DNA from: CAZQXD01 sp964597315 | Lineage (GTDB): Bacteria; Pseudomonadota; Gammaproteobacteria; Competibacterales; Competibacteraceae | NCBI GenBank assembly: GCA_964597315.1 | Contig: CAZQXD010000048.1 | Coordinates: 1-32,800, forward strand | Length of the DNA: 32,800 nucleotides | Reading direction: 5' to 3' | In this document: positions 24,666 through 30,449 of the stretch, one piece after another | Layout: every line of letters starts with the position of its first letter | Position numbering within the stretch: position 1 is the first letter of the stretch | Position numbers and translations under genes: made by a program | The notes under the pieces: generated by a model | What the model was told of the DNA's origin: nothing | Databases searched by the model: none | Seen by the model: the letters and a program-made list of their open reading frames with translations, nothing else

Positions 24666-25559
24666 TTAATGCCGTTCCACCAGCCAGCCGAACTCCTCCC
24701 CGGCCTCCAACTCCCCTAATACCCGCAGCCCGTGATCCCGGCAGAAGCGTCCGAGCAGCGCCCGTTCCCGGCGCTCGATAGAGACCCGCCGGGTCAGGGC
24801 CAGGCGGGAGCCGGTGATCAGCAGCCGCTGAGCCGGGGTAGCAGCCAGGACGGGCAACAGCCCCGGCGCGGCGCGGGCCACGATGGGCACCACTTTGAGC
24901 AGCAAGGCCAGCTCGAAGGGTGGCGGGGGGATGGCCTCCCAACCCTCGCCCATGTCCCAGACCCGGGCCTGCAAGCGACCGTCGCCTCGGGCCTGGGCGT
25001 AGGCGGCCACGGCCCGCGCTGCTTGGGGGTCTTTGTCGATGGCCAGATAGCGTTGTACGCGGGACCCCGCCCCATCGAAGGGAAACAGCAGGGGGTGTAG
25101 GCCGCAGCCGATATCCAAAATACTATGGGGCGCGCCGGTCAACTGAAAGAGCTGTCCATAAAACGCGTCCAGGCCAGCCAGCCGCTCCCGGGTGCTGGCG
25201 TGGTCTCGGGCCAGGGCCAGGGCGGCGGCCTGGCGCTGCTCGGCGGGGACGCCGGGGGGCAGGGTCTCCAGATGGGCCAGGTGATCGCGGTGCCGGTCGG
25301 GGTTGGCGCGGTAGCGGCGCAGGCTGTAGTAAATGCGTTTACGGGACTCGGCGGCAGCCTGCTTATAGGCCCGGCAGCGCAGCAGCTGCTCTGGTCCATC
25401 ACCCCGCCGGGCCAGGGTGGCGAAGTCCGCCGAAGCGGCCAGCCGTTCCCTGACCACCGCCGCAGCGATGTCCCGCTCCACCCGATAGCGTTTTAAGGCG
25501 GACTCCAGAAACCGCTCCACCACCGCCTGGACGGCGGGTAGGTCTTGCCAGTCAGCCAC
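24666..25559 (-). CDS. FmrO/Rmt-family 16S rRNA methyltransferase homologue
   Basis: A 297-residue SAM methyltransferase resembling the FmrO family, whose characterised members methylate N7 of G1405 in 16S rRNA and give high-level aminoglycoside resistance. Shared features: an N-terminal helical region (AYKQAAAESRKRIYYSL), STRERLAGLDAFYGQLFQ, the SAM loop SILDIGCGLHPLLFPF, ELALLLKVVPIV and the late segment LLITGSRLALTRR-S-ERR with FGWLVERH at the end. The start is GTG at 25559, overlapping the stop of the transglycosylase gene by 8 bases. Aminoglycoside producers and acquired rmt genes are the known sources; a copy embedded between a TGT homologue and an exonuclease suggests a native role. 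Function is inferred. Confidence 0.7.
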   Translation of the reverse strand: MADWQDLPAVQAVVERFLESALKRYRVERDIAAAVVRERLAASADFATLARRGDGPEQLLRCRAYKQAAAESRKRIYYSLRRYRANPDRHRDHLAHLETLPPGVPAEQRQAAALALARDHASTRERLAGLDAFYGQLFQLTGAPHSILDIGCGLHPLLFPFDGAGSRVQRYLAIDKDPQAARAVAAYAQARGDGRLQARVWDMGEGWEAIPPPPFELALLLKVVPIVARAAPGLLPVLAATPAQRLLITGSRLALTRRVSIERRERALLGRFCRDHGLRVLGELEAGEEFGWLVERH

Positions 25560-26598
25560 TCACTGCCTCCCAAGAGGCTCCCAGTCGGCTGTCCGGGAAC
25601 CAGGCGGCGTGGCGTTCCAAAATGTCCTCCAGCATGGCCTCCAGACTATCCTCATCCAAGGCTCGGCGGACCTGTAACAGGGTATCGAAGATGGTCCACA
25701 GGTTATGCTGGAGCAGGGCCGCCGGGTCGTCGAACACCGCCGCCGGATCGGCCCCGTGGCAGACCGGGCAGGGGCAAGTGTATTCGTCGGCCAGTAGCGG
25801 GCCTAGCTCGTTGAGGGCGCCGAAGGGGGTCATATACCAGCCTCCCTTGGCATAATGGGCGTAGGATGACGAGTCGAAGATATCCACCCCCAAAGCCACC
25901 ATGAACGGAATCTCCACTGGGTCGCCGGCGCCGTAGACATGGATGGGCAGTGCCGGCCCGGCCAGTCGGCGAGCGTCGCGCATGACCCGGGCGGTGAACT
26001 CCAGATCGTGGTTTTTGTTAAAAAACGGCACCAGGCTACCGATGGCCAGGTACTCCACACCCATGGTCAATAGTTCTTCCACGCTCTGGCGGCGCAGGTC
26101 CAGAAACCGCCCGCCCTGCTGCACCCCGGCCAGGATGCCCCGCTCCACCAGGCCCAGGGCCTCGCGAATGCGTTTTTGGGTGGTGGCTAGCTTGGCCGTG
26201 GCGGTGCTGCGGTTGTCTCCCGGCGGGGTGATGAGGTCCAGGGGAGCGATGATATCCGAACCCATCCGGTCCTGAAATTTGACGATATCCCGGTTGTTCA
26301 GCAGCAGCTTGCGGGTAAAGCCCTGGAAGGCCCCGGAATCGGTGGCGATCAGGCCCCGGAACGCCAGGAATTCTTGCAAGCTCAGGCCGGAGCGGAACCG
26401 CTCCCGTAGTTCTCGCTGTTTGTAGAGAAAAAAAGCATTGAGAATACAGCCTTCGATCTCCGGTTCGCCGCTCCAGATACGTAGCTCGCTGATTTGCCGA
26501 CGGGCCTGATAGACGGGCAGAAACAACGGCAGACGGAAGCGACGGCCATCGCGGGTGCGCAGGCTGCGGGGCGGCGTGGGTTCGGTAGGCTCGGACAT
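25552..26598 (-). CDS. Archaeal-type tRNA-guanine transglycosylase homologue
   Basis: A 348-residue TGT-family (PF01702-type) protein. The first catalytic region is LIATDSGAFQGF and the second GVDIFDSSSYAHYAKGGWYM, with Asp at both expected positions; IVKFQDRMGSDIIAPLDLIT and GGRFLDLRRQSVEELL lie between. The zinc motif is YTCPCPVC with a following His in LLQHNLW. The FDS-SYA-YAK--RYMT and CPCPVC forms resemble archaeal TgtA (arcTGT), which inserts preQ0 at tRNA G15, rather than bacterial queuine TGT. No PUA domain follows. DpdA of phage and genomic-island DNA modification systems is another relative. The ATG at 26598 avoids overlap with the divergent fieF; the frame is open upstream. The substrate base and nucleic acid are unknown. 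Confidence 0.75.
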   Translation of the reverse strand: MSEPTEPTPPRSLRTRDGRRFRLPLFLPVYQARRQISELRIWSGEPEIEGCILNAFFLYKQRELRERFRSGLSLQEFLAFRGLIATDSGAFQGFTRKLLLNNRDIVKFQDRMGSDIIAPLDLITPPGDNRSTATAKLATTQKRIREALGLVERGILAGVQQGGRFLDLRRQSVEELLTMGVEYLAIGSLVPFFNKNHDLEFTARVMRDARRLAGPALPIHVYGAGDPVEIPFMVALGVDIFDSSSYAHYAKGGWYMTPFGALNELGPLLADEYTCPCPVCHGADPAAVFDDPAALLQHNLWTIFDTLLQVRRALDEDSLEAMLEDILERHAAWFPDSRLGASWEAVSG

Positions 26599-26679
26599 GT
26601 CGCGGCCGGCGGTTGCCAAAGAGGTCCTAAGTATGCCATTAAAAGGCCGACCTTCTCCCGCGTCGGACCACAGGACCCC
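26599..26679. promoter_or_regulatory. Divergent region between TGT homologue and FieF
   Basis: 81 bp must contain both promoters if the chosen start codons are right. AGGA at 26672-26675 precedes the FieF ATG. No clear -35/-10 pair or metal-regulator operator was recognised. Confidence 0.3.
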
Positions 26680-27567
26680 ATGAGCGCCCCGGATATTGCC
26701 GCGAAACACCGTATTCTTCGACTAGCCACCTACGCCTCGGTGGCCACCGCTGCCCTGCTGATCGTGGTCAAGCTGTTTGCCTGGCTACTGACCGGATCGG
26801 TGAGCGTACTGGCCTCCCTGGTGGACTCACTGATGGATGCCGCAGCTTCGCTGATCAATCTGTTGGCGGTGCGTTGGTCCCTCAAGCCCGCCGACGAGGA
26901 ACATCGTTTCGGCCACGGCAAGGCCGAGGCCCTGGCTGGGCTGGGGCAGGCGGCCTTTATTGCCGGTTCGGCGGTATTTCTGATGTTGCAGGCCGTGGAC
27001 CGGATCGTCCATCCCAAGCCTCTGGAAGCCCTGGCCGTGGGGCTGGGGGTGATGGTGTTCGCCATCATCGCCACTGGGCTGTTGTTGTTGGTGCAGCGCT
27101 GGGCCATTCGGATGACCGGCTCCACCGCCATTCGCGCCGACGCCCTGCATTACGCCACCGATCTGCTCACCAACGTCAGCATCGTGCTGGCCCTGCTGTT
27201 GGCCTGGTTCGGCTGGTCGGGCTTCGACCCCTGGTTTGCCCTGGTTATCGCCGTCTATATTCTGCACAGCGCCTGGCGGATCGGCCGCGACGCCGTGGAT
27301 ATCCTCATGGATCGGGAGGTATCCGAAGACGTGCAGCGGCATATCGAGAGCCTTGCCCTGGAGCGGGCGGGGGTGCAGGGGGTGCATGGGCTGCGTACCC
27401 GCCAATCGGGCCAGGACCTGTTCATCCAGTTGCATCTGGACCTGGACGCCGACCTGCCTTTGAGCAAGGCCCACACCATCGGCCAGGGGGTGGAGGACGC
27501 CATCCGCCGGGCCTATCCCAATGCCGATGTGCTGATTCATCAGGACCCGGTGCGGAGTACCCAGTGA
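26680..27567 (+). CDS. fieF: FieF-type cation diffusion facilitator (Fe/Zn efflux)
   Basis: Inner-membrane proton-coupled exporter of divalent metals, 295 residues (E. coli FieF 300). Six membrane helices cover about residues 15-210. The intramembrane metal site is present: SLVDSLMD (Asp49, Asp53) and ALHYATDLLTN (His and Asp equivalent to E. coli His153/Asp157). HRFGHGKAEALAGL in the second loop is also typical. The cytoplasmic C-terminal domain includes VQGVHGLRTRQSGQDLFIQLHLDLD and the final PNADVLIHQDP. I chose the ATG at 26680 because homology begins there; the upstream open frame overlaps the divergent gene. Whether it prefers iron, zinc or another metal cannot be told. Confidence 0.92.
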   Translation: MSAPDIAAKHRILRLATYASVATAALLIVVKLFAWLLTGSVSVLASLVDSLMDAAASLINLLAVRWSLKPADEEHRFGHGKAEALAGLGQAAFIAGSAVFLMLQAVDRIVHPKPLEALAVGLGVMVFAIIATGLLLLVQRWAIRMTGSTAIRADALHYATDLLTNVSIVLALLLAWFGWSGFDPWFALVIAVYILHSAWRIGRDAVDILMDREVSEDVQRHIESLALERAGVQGVHGLRTRQSGQDLFIQLHLDLDADLPLSKAHTIGQGVEDAIRRAYPNADVLIHQDPVRSTQ

Positions 27568-27657
27568 AGGTTTGAGCAACTGCGCTAACCAGGAGAGCTA
27601 GGACGCCATGGCCATGAATGTGGGTAATCCCCATGTTATCGAATAGGGCCGATTACG

Positions 27658-28416
27658 TTATCGAGCAGCTACGTATACCCCTCGTGTTAATCTAAGCCCG
27701 GCAAGGCCGAGGCCGAACAAGATGAGCGTACCGGGTGTAGGAATTTGAGAGAAGCGCTGGGTAAAGCTTCTGACGTCGATGCCATCTAAGAAACCGTCCC
27801 CGAGAATAACGGTGCGCACGCTAATCGTGGATTGGGGCGCAAAGTCCAGCCTTGCGAAATCGCCGCCGTTAGGGTCTCCTGAGGTGCAGGTAAGCCCCGC
27901 CTGATTCTGTAACGAGGCTTCGAGCCCAATACCACGTCCCACGCACTTGACGCCCAGCGGGTCTGACAATCCGCTCAGCACTTCTTCGGCGATGATAAAG
28001 GAGCCGTCGTCACCGGGAGGAATGAAAAAGTCGCCGCGCATAAGCGAATTGTCTTTGATGCGCGCCACGTTATCGATCGTCGACACGTCAAAGGTGAAAT
28101 CAAGACCAATGAAAGGGAGGCTGTTGAAATTGACATCGAGTTCGTAGAACAGTCCGGGTCCCGGATCGAGGCCGCCATCGTCAAGACCGCTGACGGTAAC
28201 GTCAATGTCGGATTCATCTACCGAGACCGCCCAATTATCGAACACCTTGTCATTAACGGCGATGCTGCCGCCGCTGGCCAGTTCGTCCAAGGTGCAAGAC
28301 GTCTGGCTGGCGCAATTAACGGTTATAATCGTAGCCATGGCCGTTCCACCGGTTACAGCCATAAGCGCGGTCGCGCTAAGCGCAAGAAAAGCTGGTCGCG
28401 TGAAGAAGGGTTTCAT
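27658..28416 (-). CDS. Secreted protein with PEP-CTERM-like sorting signal
   Basis: A 252-residue exported protein. Signal peptide at residues 1-28 (MKPFFTRPAFLALSATALMA ... cleavage near AMA). The middle is Asp/Gly-rich and of low complexity with Cys pairs (VNCASQTSC, VKCVGRG, LTCTSGD), typical of extracellular matrix-type proteins. The end, IPTPGTLILFGLGLAGLRL followed by TRG and a basic tail, is a PEP-CTERM tripartite signal with PTP in place of PEP, marking it for exosortase processing. GAGGT lies about 3-8 bases before the ATG. I do not recognise the central domain. An exosortase gene is not in the window. Function unknown; roles in biofilm exopolysaccharide matrix are typical of the class. 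Confidence 0.78.
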   Translation of the reverse strand: MKPFFTRPAFLALSATALMAVTGGTAMATIITVNCASQTSCTLDELASGGSIAVNDKVFDNWAVSVDESDIDVTVSGLDDGGLDPGPGLFYELDVNFNSLPFIGLDFTFDVSTIDNVARIKDNSLMRGDFFIPPGDDGSFIIAEEVLSGLSDPLGVKCVGRGIGLEASLQNQAGLTCTSGDPNGGDFARLDFAPQSTISVRTVILGDGFLDGIDVRSFTQRFSQIPTPGTLILFGLGLAGLRLTRGVYVAAR

Positions 28417-28563
28417 AAGACCTCAGAAGTCCAAGATTATTGGATTATGTCAGCCATGGACAAGTGCCAGCTTCCCATGACAATTGTCCCCTGTGGTGCT
28501 TTGCCCTCCAAGCCACGCCAATCGTAGGCGGCATTGGTAGAAATATAGCAGTCATGATGGTGA

Positions 28564-28799
28564 GCGCCACTGGAAACCCTGTTGCGCTATCTAGCCACGG
28601 CCACCGACAGCGTGACCGAAGACGATATTCGCAATGCCACTGTGGAAGCAGTGCCCGACCAACAGGAGACACTCATGCCAACACTTGCCGAACAGTGGTT
28701 TGAACAGGGGCGGAGCAAAGGTGCGATAGTGAATCGCCCCGGGTGCTGACCGCCCGTGATTTGGAAGAGGTGTTCGCCGGTGACGGGGAGGCCCACTGA
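28564..28799 (+). pseudogene. Decayed C-terminus of an Rpn-family recombination-promoting nuclease
   Basis: One frame (28564-28749) reads LETLLRYLATATDSVTEDD, then IRNATVEAVPDQQETLMPTL and AEQWFEQGRSKG before a stop. Another frame (28740-28799) reads RVLTARDLEEVFAGDGEAH and stops. These are the adjacent and terminal parts of Rpn/YhgA-like putative transposase (PF04754-type) proteins, joined out of frame where the Gln/Gly-rich middle should be. The catalytic PD-(D/E)XK domain is missing entirely. It is a relic left by deletion, lying between the PEP-CTERM gene and lrgB. Confidence 0.6.
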
Positions 28800-28814
28800 G
28801 TCGGTGGTAAAAAT

Positions 28815-29537
28815 TTAGCCCAACCCCATCAATCTGACCACCATCGGCACCAGTAGCGTGGTCAGCAAAGCGTTCAGGCCGATGGCCAGACCGGCGAAGG
28901 CCCCGGCCGCCTCGCTGATCTGGAAAGCCCGGGCGGTGCCGATGCCGTGGGCGGCCACGCCGATGGCGAAACCCTTTACCTCATCATCCTGGACCCGCAG
29001 CCAGCCCAGGATTTGGCTGGCGGTGGCGGCGCCCACGACGCCGGTGAGGATCACCAGCACGGCAGTCAGGGAGGGCAGGCCGCCGATTTTCTCCACGATG
29101 CCCATGGCGATGGGCGTGGTCACCGATTTGGGGGCCATGGACAGCAGAGTCTCGGTGGAGCCGCCCAAGGCCCAGGTCAAGGCCATGGCCGAGGTGATGG
29201 CGGTGAGGGAGCCGCAGACCAGGCCCAATACCAGGGGCAGCAACAGCCGACGCACCTGGCCGGCGTTATGGTATAGGGGCACGGCCAGGGCCACGGTGGC
29301 CGGTCCCAGTAGGAAATGCACGAACTGCGCTCCCTCGAAATAAGTGGGGTAGGGGGTGGCGGTGAGCAGCAGCAGGCCCACCAGCAGCAAGATAGCCACC
29401 CCCACCGGGTTGACCAGGGGATTGCGCCCGGCGCGGCGGTGCAGGGCCTCCCCGGCCAGAAAAGCCAGCAAAGTGGCGGCCAGCCAAGTCAGGGGCGAGG
29501 CCGACAGATACACCCAGATATCACGGGTCTCGGTCAT
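28815..29537 (-). CDS. lrgB: LrgB/CidB family membrane protein
   Basis: A 240-residue multi-spanning membrane protein with about seven helices. Signature segments: NPLVNPVGVAILLLVGLLLL, YFEGAQFVHFLLGPATVALA, APKSVTTPIAMGIVEKIGG and AAHGIGTARAFQISEAAGAF. LrgB/CidB proteins act with LrgA/CidA in control of murein hydrolase activity and, in some organisms, export of small metabolites such as pyruvate or glycolate. The ATG at 29537 overlaps the lrgA stop by 4 bases, so the two subunits are translated together. Confidence 0.93.
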   Translation of the reverse strand: MTETRDIWVYLSASPLTWLAATLLAFLAGEALHRRAGRNPLVNPVGVAILLLVGLLLLTATPYPTYFEGAQFVHFLLGPATVALAVPLYHNAGQVRRLLLPLVLGLVCGSLTAITSAMALTWALGGSTETLLSMAPKSVTTPIAMGIVEKIGGLPSLTAVLVILTGVVGAATASQILGWLRVQDDEVKGFAIGVAAHGIGTARAFQISEAAGAFAGLAIGLNALLTTLLVPMVVRLMGLG

Positions 29538-29890
29538 GTCCGGCCCCCCCGTCGGCTGATCCACAGCACCGCCTTCATCACCAGGGCGGTGACTGCTAGG
29601 GTTAGCACGGTGCTGACCAGTAGGGCGGTGAGGATAGTCGGCCATTCCGCCGCCACCCGCTGGACGTGAAGCATCACCCCCACCCCGGCCGGTACGAATA
29701 ACAGGGACAGATTGGCCAACAGGGTCTGACTGACGCCCCTCAGGCTGCCGGACACCCCGCCCCGTAGGGAGAGTTTCAAGAACAGCAAGGCCATGCCCAG
29801 CACCGGCCCTGGTATTGGCAGGTTGGCCAGACGCACCAGCACCTCGCCGATCAACTGAAACAGCAGCAGTACCGCCAGGGCCTTGAGCAT
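29534..29890 (-). CDS. lrgA: LrgA/CidA family holin-like protein
   Basis: A 118-residue membrane protein with four predicted helices, beginning MLKALAVLLLFQLIGEVLVR and containing LPIPGPVLGMALLFLKL and LSLLFVPAGVGVMLH, all typical of the LrgA/CidA family. An in-frame ATG at 29911 would add MATKPNA. No good Shine-Dalgarno precedes either. The upstream region contains a 37-bp direct duplicate of this start (29928-29964), which encodes the same first residues but then stops, so initiation may have been altered. The gene may be fully functional from 29890 or 29911, or poorly expressed. Confidence 0.85.
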   Translation of the reverse strand: MLKALAVLLLFQLIGEVLVRLANLPIPGPVLGMALLFLKLSLRGGVSGSLRGVSQTLLANLSLLFVPAGVGVMLHVQRVAAEWPTILTALLVSTVLTLAVTALVMKAVLWISRRGGRT

Positions 29891-29964
29891 GGCGTTTGGT
29901 TTTGTTGCCATTACGCAGGTCACCCCCGAAACAGCAGCAGTACCGCCAGGGCCTTGAGCATGGC
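29857..29964 (-). repeat. Partial tandem duplication over the lrgA start
   Basis: An identical 37-bp sequence occurs at 29857-29893 and 29928-29964, offset by 71 bp, with a 34-bp unrelated stretch between. It covers the start codon and first ten codons of lrgA. The offset is not a multiple of three, so the upstream copy is out of frame with the gene. Confidence 0.85.
29920..29961 (-). CDS. 13-residue ORF from the duplicated lrgA start
   Basis: On the minus strand, three bases after the stop of the GyrI-like gene, an ATG opens MLKALAVLLLFRG and then TGA. Its first eleven residues equal those of LrgA. It is the upstream copy of the duplication and occupies the position where lrgA would originally have been coupled to the GyrI-like gene. 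It may act as a leader ORF for lrgA or be a dead remnant. Confidence 0.4.
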   Translation of the reverse strand: MLKALAVLLLFRG

Positions 29965-30435
29965 TCAGATCGGGGCCACGGGCACACAGATATCGAATTC
30001 GAGCAATCCCGCCCGAGGATCGCACAGCGCGTCTTTGGGGTAGTACTCAAAACAGGGGCGGGCATCCAGTTGCAGGCCGCTCGACGGCAGCCAATCCCTC
30101 AGCAAGGCAGACCAGGCGTCTTCGATCTCCGTTACGGACCCCTTGAAGTGCAGTACTGCATACTGACCACCGGGGATTGTGGTTTTCAACCCACCGCCGG
30201 ACACGACAAAGCCCGCCGGAACTTCCACGCAGGCATCGTAGCGGCATCGCTCGGGGGCCGTGATGCTAGGGTCATCATGGCTGATCCCATAGCGCGCTTG
30301 TTCAAGCAGATTGTTCTCAGCAGCCCACGGATAATACGTGTCTTGCCAGAACGTTGAGATAGGCTCGCCATAGGGTCCGAAGTATCGTAGATAAGCGACG
30401 GTTACTGGCTGCCGGTTTACGAGTGTTACGTTCAT
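29965..30435 (-). CDS. GyrI-like / AraC effector-binding domain protein
   Basis: A 156-residue single-domain protein of the SbmC/GyrI and AraC_E_bind group. Characteristic parts: VTVAYLRYFGPYGEPISTFWQ, YGISHDDPSITAPERCRYDA, GFVVSGGGLKTTIPGGQYAVL and the C-terminal FEYYPKDALCDPRAGLLEFD. Relatives bind small hydrophobic ligands or, for E. coli SbmC, protect gyrase from toxins. The ATG at 30435 has GGAGG 5 bases upstream. The nearest CRISPR repeat ends 14 bp before the ATG, leaving no room for a private promoter. It is followed by the lrgA start region 3 bp downstream, suggesting an operon with lrgAB. Confidence 0.85.
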   Translation of the reverse strand: MNVTLVNRQPVTVAYLRYFGPYGEPISTFWQDTYYPWAAENNLLEQARYGISHDDPSITAPERCRYDACVEVPAGFVVSGGGLKTTIPGGQYAVLHFKGSVTEIEDAWSALLRDWLPSSGLQLDARPCFEYYPKDALCDPRAGLLEFDICVPVAPI

Positions 30436-30440
30436 GATCG

Positions 30441-30445
30441 CCTCC
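30441..30445 (-). promoter_or_regulatory. Shine-Dalgarno of the GyrI-like gene, next to the CRISPR array
   Basis: GGAGG on the minus strand, 5 bases before the ATG at 30435 and 4 bases from the end of the last CRISPR repeat (30450). It fixes the start codon and shows that translation signals survive although the upstream DNA is CRISPR array. Confidence 0.7.
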
Positions 30446-30449
30446 GAGT

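Noticed and set aside
27608..27646. Twelve-codon ORF (MAMNVGNPHVIE) with AGGAG upstream, after fieF
   Set aside because: Too short to support; could be the truncated start of a lost gene, but nothing after the stop continues it recognisably.
28440..28475. TGGCAC on the minus strand upstream of the PEP-CTERM gene, as a possible sigma-54 -24 element
   Set aside because: The -12 GC is not at the required spacing, so the match is only half a promoter.
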